5,418 nucleotides of DNA from NCBI GenBank assembly GCA_000716465.1, contig JNWL01000098.1, positions 1 to 5,418 of the forward strand, written 5' to 3'. Of the stretch, positions 1-5,418 are shown one piece after another. The notes beneath the pieces are model-generated. The model was not told the origin of the DNA. It ran no database searches and worked only from the letters and a program-made list of their open reading frames with translations. The position numbers and the translations under genes are program-made. Position 1 is the first letter of the stretch. Every line of letters begins with the position of its first letter. Origin of the DNA: Streptomyces bikiniensis. Its GTDB lineage: Bacteria; Actinomycetota; Actinomycetes; Streptomycetales; Streptomycetaceae.

Positions 1-116
1 CTCCAGGCTGAACGCGTCCCACGACACCGGCGAGCACTGCAGGAACACCTCGCCCGGACCGAACCGCCCGTACGACTGCCCGCTCACCGTCGACACCAGA
101 TTGCGGTGCGAGGACA
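1..116 (-). repeat. Copy 2 of a near-identical adenylation-domain segment (copy 1 at 2939-3054)
   Basis: The stretch from the phosphate-binding-loop side to SWDAFSLE is repeated at a constant offset of 2938 nt from 2939-3054. The first 21 bases are identical, and a 16-base block at 101-116 matches 3039-3054 exactly; the middle diverges. This is homology between modules of one NRPS and marks the module period. It is the kind of repeat that promotes recombination or mis-assembly. Confidence 0.75.
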
Positions 117-1137
117 GAATGCCCTTCGGCCGACCCGTGGAACCGGAGGTGAACATCAGACAGGCCGCGTCGTCACCGGTCAGCCCGCTCTCCGAGGTGT
201 CGGCCGGAAAGGCCGCCAAGTCGTCGTGGGCCGGGAACAGGACCGTCGGCCATGCGCCTTCCACGCGTGCGGCGTGGGCGGGGACGGTGAGGAGAAGGGA
301 GATGCCCGCGTTCTCCGCCGCCGAACGCAGCCGCTCGTCGGGGAAGTCGGGGTCGAGCAGCGTGTACGCCGCTCCCGCCTTCACCACCGCCAGCACCGCC
401 ACCGCGAAGTCCGCACCACGGTCGAGCAGCACCCCCGCCAGATCACCCCGGCCCAGGCCGTGGGCCCTCAGCAGATGCGCCAGCCGGTTCGCAGAGGCGT
501 CGAGCTCGGCGTACGAGACCCTCCGCTCACCGTCCACCAAAGCCGTCCGCTCCGCGAACCGGGCCGCCGCCTCCTCGAACCGCACCACCAACGAGGCGTC
601 ACCGGTCTCGGCGACGGAACCGGCCCAGGGCCCGGTGAGCAACGCGCGCTCCCCGGGCGTGAGGACGTCCAGGGCCGAGAGGCGTGTGCCGGGGTCGTCG
701 AGGACCTGGTGGCATACCCGGCCGAGGAGGGAGGTCATCCGACGCACGGTCTCCGCGTCGAACACGTCGGCGGCGAAGAGGACAGTGGCGGACAGCTCGG
801 CGCCGTCCTCGGAGCGGAGGAAGAACTCCAGGTCGAACTTGGCGGATCCGTTGCCCCGCTTCTCCACCGTCCCGAACACGGGGGCCGCGCCGGCGGGGGT
901 GCCAGAGGCGGCCTCCAGCGTCAGGCAGATCTGGAAGAGGGGGTGCCGAGCGAGCGACCGGGCCGGGTTGACGGCCTCCAGGACCAGGTCGAACGGCGCC
1001 TCCTGATGCGCGAACGCGTCCAGGTCGGCCGTACGCACGCGGCCGAGGAGGTCCCGGAAGGTCGGATCACCCGCACTGTCCGTCCGCAGCACCAACGTGT
1101 TCACGAAGAACCCCACCCCGCCAATAAGCGAGTTCAC
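1..1137 (-). CDS. Continuation of the NRPS in another frame: second half of C domain 2 plus N-terminal part of A domain 2; runs off the left edge
   Basis: No stop occurs from about 1440 down to base 1 in the frame whose codons end at base 1. The encoded protein carries condensation motif C5 GVGFFVNTLVLRT (1119-1081), C6 HQEAPFD (1008-988) and a C7-like RSLARHPLF (960-934). An adenylation domain follows: VSYAELDASANRLA (from 519), VVKAGAAYTLLDPD (from 387), the phosphate-binding loop LMFTSGSTGRPKG (159-121) and SWDAFSLE (24-1), where the window ends. The first three specificity positions (GrsA numbering 235, 236, 239) read Asp, Ala, Leu, as in A domain 1. Homology begins at about 1122, directly beside the point where the other frame loses it. 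GTG codons at 1137, 1116 and 1104 and an ATG at 1242 are in frame, but none has a convincing ribosome binding site. Separate translation is therefore unproven; 1137 is only a nominal start. Best read as the 3' part of the same disrupted NRPS gene rather than a gene of its own. Confidence 0.85.
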   Translation of the reverse strand, partial: MNSLIGGVGFFVNTLVLRTDSAGDPTFRDLLGRVRTADLDAFAHQEAPFDLVLEAVNPARSLARHPLFQICLTLEAASGTPAGAAPVFGTVEKRGNGSAKFDLEFFLRSEDGAELSATVLFAADVFDAETVRRMTSLLGRVCHQVLDDPGTRLSALDVLTPGERALLTGPWAGSVAETGDASLVVRFEEAAARFAERTALVDGERRVSYAELDASANRLAHLLRAHGLGRGDLAGVLLDRGADFAVAVLAVVKAGAAYTLLDPDFPDERLRSAAENAGISLLLTVPAHAARVEGAWPTVLFPAHDDLAAFPADTSESGLTGDDAACLMFTSGSTGRPKGILSSHRNLVSTVSGQSYGRFGPGEVFLQCSPVSWDAFSLE

Positions 1138-4100
1138 GACCGAGGAGAGAGCCCGGATCGTCGGCCGCCCCGAGGACGCGCCGCTGCCAGACCGCGTAAT
1201 CCGCGTACCGCACCGCCGGCGGATCCAGCACCTCACCCGCATAAGCACGCTCCAGATCCGTGAAGAAGGCGTCGTGGGAAAGCCCGTCCGTCGCGACGTG
1301 ATGGAACACGAGCGACAACACCCCCGAACCGTCGGGGCGTTCGAAGAGCCGGGCACGGATCGGAAGGTCGGCCCCCAGGTCGAAGACCCGGCCGGCGGCC
1401 TCGTCCAGGGCCGCGTCCAGCTCGGCGTCGGACGTGACGGCGACGTGCTCCAGCGTGAGGCGGGCCCGCTCGGCGGGGCGCACGCGCTGGTACGGCTCGC
1501 CGTCGACGGCCTCGAAGACGGTGCGCAGCGGGGCGTGCCTCTCGATCACGGCGCCGAGGGCGGACTCCAGGGCGTCGGCGTCGATACCGCGCTCCAGCCG
1601 GACCACCATCGGCACGTTGTACGCCGCGCTGCCCCCGTCCAGCTGGGAAAGCAGCCACAGCCGCCGCTGCGCGAACGACGCCGGCGGCAACCCGCCCTCC
1701 GCCTCCCCCGCGACCAGCGGGAGGAGCTCCGCGACCGGGGCGCCGCCGCGCCCGGCGATCAGCTCGGCGAGACCGGCGACCGTGGGCCGCTCGAAGACGT
1801 CGCGGATGGTCAGGCGGGTGCCGAGCAGTTCGGCGATGCGGTTGGTGAGGCGGGCGGCGAGGAGGGAGTGCCCGCCGAGGGCGAAGAAGCTGTCGTCGAT
1901 GCCGACCTCCGCCGTGTCCAGGGTGAGCGCGAAGAGGGCGACGAGGGTCGCCTCGGTGCGGTCGCGCGGGGCACGCCGGGCGGCGGAGGAGGAGGTGTCC
2001 GGGGCGGGGAGGGCACGCTTGTCGATCTTGCCGTTGGGGGTGACGGGAAGGCGGTCGAGGACGGTGACGTAGGTGGGGACGAGGTGGTCGGGCAGGCGAT
2101 CGGCGACGTACCGGCGGAACGCCTCCGGGTCGGGGTGGGCGTCGGCGTGCGCGGCCGTGCCGAGGGCGGTGTCCGGGCGGGCGCCGCCGTCCGTGTCGGG
2201 GGCGGTGGGGCCGGAGTCGAGGACGAGGTACGCGGCCAGGCGCTGCTGGTGGACGGTGACGACGGCCCGGATGACGGCGGGGTGGGTGAGGAGCGCGGCC
2301 TGGGTCTCGCCGGGTTCGACGCGGAAGCCGCGGATCTTGATCTGGTCGTCGGCCCGGCCCTCGTAGACGAGGCGGCCTCCGGCGTCGAAGTGGACGAGGT
2401 CGCCGGTGCGGTACAGCCGTCCGCCGGCGGGGCCGAAGGGGTCGGGCACGAACCTGGACGCCGTGAGGTCCGGTCGTCCGAGGTAGCCGTGGGCCAGGCC
2501 CTCGCCGCCGACGTACAGCTCGCCGGTGACGCCGGGCGGGCAGAGGTTGAGGTACGGGTCGAGGACGTAGGCGGGCTTGTTGACGAGCGGGGCTCCGACG
2601 GGGACGACCTCGTGCGGCGCCCCGGCGGGCTCGACGGCGTGCGTGGTGGCGAAGATCATCACCTCGGCGGGGCCGTACCCGTTGAGGACGGTGATGCCGG
2701 GCTTGAGCCGCTGGAGCTTGTGGACGTGGGCCGGGGAGGCGGCCTCGCCGACGGTGAAGGCGGTGGTGACGGTCTCGAAGGCCTCGGGGTGCTCGTCGGT
2801 CAGGTAGTTGAAGAGCGTCGCGGAGAGCAGGAGCGTGGTGACGCCGTGGCGACGGGCGAGCTCGGCGACGAGGGCGGGTTCGGGCTTCTGGCCGGGCTGG
2901 AGGACGGCGGTGCCGCCGTGCAGGAGGGCGCCCCAGAACTCCAGGCTGAACGCGTCCCAGGAGACCGGCGAGCTCTGGAGCCAGACCTGGTCGGTGCCGG
3001 TGGGGAGACAGGGCTGGCCGAGGAGGGTGGCGACCAGGTTGCGGTGCGAGGACAGGATCGCCTTGGGGCGGCCGGTCGATCCCGAGGTGAACATGAGGCA
3101 GGCGGGGTCGTCGGGGCTGATGCGGACGCCCGGACCGGGTTCGGTGTCGGGGCCGGGCCGCGCGTCCGGGGCGGCGGCCGCGTCGGCGCCGGCGGGGTCC
3201 GTGTGGGTGGTCCAGGTACCCGTGAGGCGGTCCGCGAGGCCGGGGCGGGTGACGAGGTGGGTGATGCCGGCGTCGGCGGCGGCCGAGCGGAGGCGCTCGT
3301 CGGGGAAGTCGGGGTCCAGGAGGACGTGGGCGGCGCCCGTCTTGAGGACGGCGATGAGAGCGACGGAGAAGGGGACGCCGCGCTCCAGGAGGACGCCGGC
3401 GAGCTGCCCACGGCCCAGGCCCCGGTCGGCGAGACGACGGGCGAGCCGGTTCGCGGCGGCGTCGAGCGCGGCGTACGTGACGGCACCGTCCGCGTCGACG
3501 AGGGCGGTGCGGTCCGGGTGGAGCCGTACCCGCTCCTCGAAGCGGGCGACCAGGGTCGTCTCGGTGGGCACCGCGACCGGTCCCGCCCAGTCACGGGTGA
3601 GGAGGGTGCGCTCCTCGGGGCGGAGGACGTCCAGGTCGGCGACCCGGCGGACGCCGGGGGCCTCCTCCGCGGCGAGGACGGCGGTGACGAAGGCGGCGAA
3701 GCGGTCCTGGTGGGTCGCGGTGAGGACGGGGGCGACGCCCTCGACGGGGGTGTCGAAGTCGATGCGGAGGCCGTGGGCGGCGCCGAGGTCGAGGACGGCG
3801 ACGTTCAAATCGTCGACCGGGCCGTTGGAGACGTTGTGGTTGACCGTGGGGTGGCCGCCGACGGTCAGGTCGGCGTGGAAGCCCATGATGTTGAGGACGG
3901 GCGAGGCGAGCCGGCGGTCCGCGCCGGCGTCCCGGCGGAGGTCCTCGTAGCGGGTCCGCTGGTGGCGCAGCCCGTGCTTGACCGCGGCGGCCGTGGCGCG
4001 CAGCAGCTCGCCGAAGGTGTCGTCGGGGCGGATACGCAGCCGGAGCGGGACGATGTTGGACGCCATGCCGGGGGTGTTGCGGGCGGCACGGGTGGTGCGG

Positions 4101-4978
4101 CCGGTGACCGGGAGGGCGAGGACGAGTTCGTCGCGGGCGGTGACGCGGTGCAGGTAGACGCCGAACAGGGCGATGAGGAAGACGGACCAGTTCACCCGCT
4201 CGGCGCGGGCGGCGGTGCGGAGGCGTTCCGCGTCGGCGGCGCTCACGCGGACGCTGCGGCGGGAGAACGGCAGGGCGCCGTGGGCGGCGGGCGCGCGGTC
4301 GCGGCCCCTGACGAGTCCGGTGGGGGCGTCGGGGGCGCCGGCGAGGTGGTCGCGCCAGGCGGCGAGGTCGGCGGCCGCGTCGGCGGAGGAGCGGTAGGCG
4401 GCGTCCTCCGCGAGGAGTTCGGCGAGGGAGCCGAACGGGGAGTCGCCCCAGGGCTCGCCGGCGACGGCCCGCTCGTACAGTTCGACGAGCCGGGCGAGGG
4501 CCATGGCGACGCCGACGCCGTCGACGACCAGGTGGTGGAAGCCGTAGAAGTAGAAGAAGCGGTCCTCGGCCAGCTTGACGAGCGCGCAGCGGACGGGGGC
4601 CTCGCCGGTGAGGTCGAAGGGCGCGCCGATGAGGCCGTCGATCAGCCGCCAGGCGGCCGCCTCCGGGTCGTCCGCGGCGCTGACGTCGTGGAACGGCAGC
4701 GTGCGGTCGCCCGCGTCGGGGTCGAGCAGCTGCCGGACCTCCTCGCCGTCCTCCTCGAAGCCCCGGATCCGCAGGAAGTCGGCCTCGTCGACCAGCCGCC
4801 GCCAGGCGGCCGCCATGAGCTCCGGGTCGACCGGGCCGTTGATCTCCCGGCACTCGCCGACGTTGTACTTGACGCCGGTCGGGTCCAGGAGGTGGGCCGT
4901 CCAGATGTCCCGCTGGGCCACCGAGAGCGGCAGCCGCACGGCGGCCGGTGCGGGTGCGACGGGCGTGTCGAACGGCAT
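1067..4978 (-). CDS. Non-ribosomal peptide synthetase, C-A-T-C(partial); truncated by a frame break inside the second C domain
   Basis: Modular NRPS, 1303 residues as read, cytosolic. Seen: condensation domain 1 (about residues 14-460) has the C1-like LSVAQRDIW (18-26) and catalytic HHLVVDG (148-154). The adenylation domain (about 472-990) has VTYAALD (500), LMFTSGSTGRPKA (628-640), SWDAFSLE (673), NGYGPAE (766-772), YRTGDL (856-861), DDQIKIRGFR (877) and PNGKIDK with Lys984. The carrier domain (about 1008-1075) has LGGHSLL with phosphopantetheine Ser1038. Condensation domain 2 starts near 1092 with SFAQRRLWLL (1101), RHAPLRTVF (1147), HHVATDG (1226-1232) and YADYAVW (1258). After LAYWR (1283-1287) homology stops; 16 further residues end at TGA. 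The ATG is supported by AGGAG five bases upstream and by C1 starting soon after. Known of the family: A activates an amino acid as its adenylate, T carries it as a thioester, C forms the peptide bond. No epimerase lies between T and C2, so the residue is probably passed on as the L form (inference). The A domain has two Ala/Asp/Pro-rich insertions (about 590-618 and 920-950). Domain calls are firm; the stop at 1067 is probably not the ancestral end. Confidence 0.95.
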   Translation of the reverse strand: MPFDTPVAPAPAAVRLPLSVAQRDIWTAHLLDPTGVKYNVGECREINGPVDPELMAAAWRRLVDEADFLRIRGFEEDGEEVRQLLDPDAGDRTLPFHDVSAADDPEAAAWRLIDGLIGAPFDLTGEAPVRCALVKLAEDRFFYFYGFHHLVVDGVGVAMALARLVELYERAVAGEPWGDSPFGSLAELLAEDAAYRSSADAAADLAAWRDHLAGAPDAPTGLVRGRDRAPAAHGALPFSRRSVRVSAADAERLRTAARAERVNWSVFLIALFGVYLHRVTARDELVLALPVTGRTTRAARNTPGMASNIVPLRLRIRPDDTFGELLRATAAAVKHGLRHQRTRYEDLRRDAGADRRLASPVLNIMGFHADLTVGGHPTVNHNVSNGPVDDLNVAVLDLGAAHGLRIDFDTPVEGVAPVLTATHQDRFAAFVTAVLAAEEAPGVRRVADLDVLRPEERTLLTRDWAGPVAVPTETTLVARFEERVRLHPDRTALVDADGAVTYAALDAAANRLARRLADRGLGRGQLAGVLLERGVPFSVALIAVLKTGAAHVLLDPDFPDERLRSAAADAGITHLVTRPGLADRLTGTWTTHTDPAGADAAAAPDARPGPDTEPGPGVRISPDDPACLMFTSGSTGRPKAILSSHRNLVATLLGQPCLPTGTDQVWLQSSPVSWDAFSLEFWGALLHGGTAVLQPGQKPEPALVAELARRHGVTTLLLSATLFNYLTDEHPEAFETVTTAFTVGEAASPAHVHKLQRLKPGITVLNGYGPAEVMIFATTHAVEPAGAPHEVVPVGAPLVNKPAYVLDPYLNLCPPGVTGELYVGGEGLAHGYLGRPDLTASRFVPDPFGPAGGRLYRTGDLVHFDAGGRLVYEGRADDQIKIRGFRVEPGETQAALLTHPAVIRAVVTVHQQRLAAYLVLDSGPTAPDTDGGARPDTALGTAAHADAHPDPEAFRRYVADRLPDHLVPTYVTVLDRLPVTPNGKIDKRALPAPDTSSSAARRAPRDRTEATLVALFALTLDTAEVGIDDSFFALGGHSLLAARLTNRIAELLGTRLTIRDVFERPTVAGLAELIAGRGGAPVAELLPLVAGEAEGGLPPASFAQRRLWLLSQLDGGSAAYNVPMVVRLERGIDADALESALGAVIERHAPLRTVFEAVDGEPYQRVRPAERARLTLEHVAVTSDAELDAALDEAAGRVFDLGADLPIRARLFERPDGSGVLSLVFHHVATDGLSHDAFFTDLERAYAGEVLDPPAVRYADYAVWQRRVLGAADDPGSLLGRELAYWRGGVLREHVGAADGQCG
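1112..1128 (-). other. Junction of an apparent out-of-frame deletion inside condensation domain 2
   Basis: Upstream of this point the frame encodes RELAYWR, the segment just after motif C4 (YADYAVW). Downstream, shifted by one base, it encodes GVGFFVNTLVLRT, motif C5. In ordinary condensation domains about 90 residues lie between these segments, forming part of the C-terminal subdomain; here they are adjacent. The net loss is therefore about 270 nt and must be 2 modulo 3 to account for the frame change. A single-base sequencing error cannot explain it, because sequence is missing as well as shifted. Either a real deletion or a mis-joined assembly is possible. Confidence 0.8.
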
Positions 4979-4983
4979 GAAGG

Positions 4984-4988
4984 CTCCT
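4984..4988 (-). promoter_or_regulatory. Ribosome binding site of the NRPS gene
   Basis: AGGAG on the minus strand, followed by CCTTC and then the ATG at 4978-4976, a spacing of five bases. It is the only good Shine-Dalgarno sequence close to a start in this frame, and it fixes the N-terminus about 17 residues before the first condensation motif. Confidence 0.85.
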
Positions 4989-5008
4989 GTGGGGTCACGT
5001 CGGGCGGG

Positions 5009-5023
5009 GGTGCCGACGGCACC
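5009..5023. repeat. Short inverted repeat just upstream of the NRPS start
   Basis: GGTGCC and GGCACC separated by GAC: a perfect 6-bp stem with a 3-base loop, about 30 bases before the start codon and 20 bases before the ribosome binding site. It could be an operator half-site pair or a leader hairpin. Such short palindromes are common in DNA this GC-rich, so function is uncertain. Confidence 0.35.
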
Positions 5024-5084
5024 GGATGCGTACGGGGTCGGCCGGGGGGGCCGGGCGGGAGCGGGTCGGCGGGGGCCGCCCGGC

Positions 5085-5118
5085 GGATCGGGGTGGATCG
5101 GCGTGGATCGGCGTGGAG
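5085..5118. repeat. 10-bp tandem repeat, about 3.4 copies, in the NRPS upstream region
   Basis: Units starting at 5085, 5095 and 5105 read GGATCGGGGT, GGATCGGCGT and GGATCGGCGT, followed by a decayed copy starting GGAGC at 5115. A further GGCGGATCG lies at 5151-5159. The period is close to one helical turn, so each copy would present the same DNA face. The array sits 107 to 140 bases upstream of the NRPS start. It may bind a regulator or may simply be a GC-rich microsatellite-like expansion. Confidence 0.7.
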
Positions 5119-5185
5119 CTGGGTCGGTCGGGGTCGGGCGGGATCCTTCGGGCGGATCGCAGTCCCGGGCGGTGGAGCGGCCCGG

Positions 5186-5217
5186 CGGACCCGCCCGGGG
5201 ATCTCCGGGCGGGTCCG
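5186..5217. terminator. Strong 13-bp inverted repeat; candidate terminator or leader/operator structure
   Basis: CGGACCCGCCCGG (5186-5198) and CCGGGCGGGTCCG (5205-5217) are perfect reverse complements around the 6-base loop GGATCT. The stem is almost entirely G:C and would be very stable as RNA from either strand. There is no T-run after it on either strand, which is usual for actinomycete terminators but leaves the call open. It lies about 208 bases upstream of the NRPS start and 130 bases downstream of the putative upstream stop. An operator or a structured leader are the alternatives. Confidence 0.5.
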
Positions 5218-5241
5218 GCCGGGTTCCGTCCGGCCGGCCGG
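5213..5241. repeat. Direct repeat GTCCGGCCGG and overlapping CCGG palindrome
   Basis: GTCCGGCCGG occurs at 5213-5222 and again at 5228-5237, 15 bases apart. The second copy extends into a 12-base palindrome of three CCGG units (5230-5241). The first copy overlaps the right arm of the large inverted repeat. It may be low-complexity GC sequence; no known factor site is recognised. Confidence 0.4.
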
Positions 5242-5292
5242 TCGGCTCGTGGCGATCGGCCGGCAGTGGCCATACAACCCGTCCGCGGGTGC

Positions 5293-5313
5293 CCGGAGCG
5301 GCAGTTGCTCCGG
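5293..5313 (-). terminator. Hairpin about 33 bases after the putative upstream stop codon; candidate terminator
   Basis: On the minus strand this reads CCGGAGC, the loop AACTGCC, then GCTCCGG: a perfect 7-bp stem with a 7-base loop. Its position shortly after the TGA at 5349-5347 suits termination of the upstream transcript. No U-tract follows. Confidence depends partly on whether the upstream coding tail is real. Confidence 0.4.
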
Positions 5314-5346
5314 CGGTAAGGCAGCGGATCGGCGGCGCTGCGGCAG

Positions 5347-5418
5347 TCAGGCGGCAGCGGAGGCGGCGACGGCGGCCGGGGCGGTGGGGGCGGCGGCCGG
5401 GGCGGCGGGGGCGGGTGA
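5347..5418 (-). CDS. Probable C-terminal tail of an upstream same-strand gene, Ala/Pro-rich, cut by the window edge
   Basis: Read from 5418, the frame gives 23 codons for Ser, Pro, Ala, Thr and Val residues and then TGA at 5349-5347. Nearly all codons end in C (GCC, CCC, ACC, GTC, TCC), the third-position pattern expected of real actinomycete coding DNA. Ala/Pro-rich disordered tails are common in these proteins. Only the tail is visible, so no function can be assigned. The opposite strand in the same place reads as a Gly-rich run ending in TGA at 5416-5418, but it has no ATG or GTG start after the TAA at 5317-5319, so the minus-strand reading is preferred. Low-complexity non-coding sequence remains possible. 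Confidence 0.4.
   Translation of the reverse strand, partial: SPAPAAPAAAPTAPAAVAASAAA

Larger units (their letters stand above)
4979..5346. other. Intergenic region upstream of the NRPS, no gene recognised
   Basis: About 370 bases of extremely GC-rich DNA between the putative upstream stop and the NRPS ATG. Reading frames cross it on both strands, but their products are Arg/Pro/Gly-rich and resemble no family I recognise. It carries the inverted and tandem repeats listed separately. No convincing -35/-10 pair is visible on the minus strand; the most AT-rich spot is TTGTATGG at 5277-5270, a poor match to a -10 element. The NRPS promoter presumably lies here, but I cannot place it. Confidence 0.6.

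Noticed and set aside
1067..1117. The final residues GGVLREHVGAADGQCG as a genuine NRPS C-terminus
   Set aside because: They are an out-of-frame reading of conserved motif C5 coding DNA, so they are an artefact of the frame break and not a docking domain.
106..1263. Open frame of 385 codons on the plus strand (and an overlapping one from 101)
   Set aside because: Antisense to the continuation of the NRPS, which shows motifs C5 to C7 and A1 to A4; the plus-strand products are low complexity.
2808..3950. Open frame of 380 codons on the plus strand
   Set aside because: Antisense to the adenylation domain, Arg/Ser/Ala-rich with no recognisable motif; the minus-strand frame has all the conserved NRPS motifs.
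3591..4853. Open frame of 420 codons on the minus strand
   Set aside because: It overlaps the NRPS condensation domain in another frame; the product is Arg/Pro/Gly-rich low complexity, as expected of a shadow frame in GC-rich coding DNA.
4642..5277. Open frame on the minus strand covering the NRPS upstream region
   Set aside because: Starts at TTG with no good ribosome binding site, is Arg/Pro-rich, and runs into the NRPS N-terminus in the wrong frame.
5270..5277. TTGTATGG as a -10 promoter element for the NRPS
   Set aside because: It lacks the conserved A at the second position and has no -35 partner at suitable spacing.
5026..5319. Open frame of 97 codons on the plus strand, divergent from the NRPS
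   Set aside because: Gly/Arg-rich, crosses the tandem and inverted repeats, no family resemblance and no clear ribosome binding site.
5320..5418. Gly-rich plus-strand frame ending in TGA at the window edge
   Set aside because: It has no ATG or GTG after the in-frame TAA at 5317-5319, so it cannot be the end of a gene; the minus-strand reading fits coding codon use better.

Overview
The window has very high GC, and every convincing codon run ends in G or C. This points to a Streptomyces-like actinomycete. The content is one large biosynthetic locus read on the minus strand: a non-ribosomal peptide synthetase (NRPS) with a C-A-T-C-A layout that runs off the left edge of the window. No transposase, tRNA, rRNA or CRISPR structure is visible.

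Layout in the direction of transcription, right to left. (1) 5418-5347: a run of GCC/CCC/GTC codons ending in TGA, which is probably the Ala/Pro-rich C-terminal tail of an upstream same-strand gene. (2) 5346-4979: about 370 bases without a gene. They hold two good inverted repeats (5313-5293 and 5217-5186), a 10-bp tandem repeat (5085-5118), a small hairpin next to the start (5009-5023) and a clear ribosome binding site. (3) 4978-1118: the NRPS reading frame with an EntF-like condensation domain, a complete adenylation domain, a carrier domain and the first half of a second condensation domain. (4) 1122-1: the rest of that condensation domain (motifs C5 to C7) and the N-terminal part of a second adenylation domain, in a different reading frame and continuing beyond the window.

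The main observation is the break between (3) and (4). The frame ending at 1067 matches condensation domains up to the 'LAYWR' segment, then becomes 14 unrelated residues and a stop. The next recognisable motif, 'GVGFFVNTL', lies immediately beside it in the neighbouring frame. About 90 codons that normally separate these two points are absent. The distance between the same motif in the two adenylation domains (2938 nt, not a multiple of three) is also short for a C-A-T module. This is either a genuine out-of-frame deletion that splits or inactivates the NRPS, or an assembly error in repetitive NRPS sequence. The codon use just upstream of the break is also unusual.

If intact, the synthetase would take an acyl or aryl-acyl starter, or a peptide from another carrier protein, on its first condensation domain. 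It would condense this with the amino acid chosen by the first adenylation domain and pass the product to a second module. The product cannot be named from this window.
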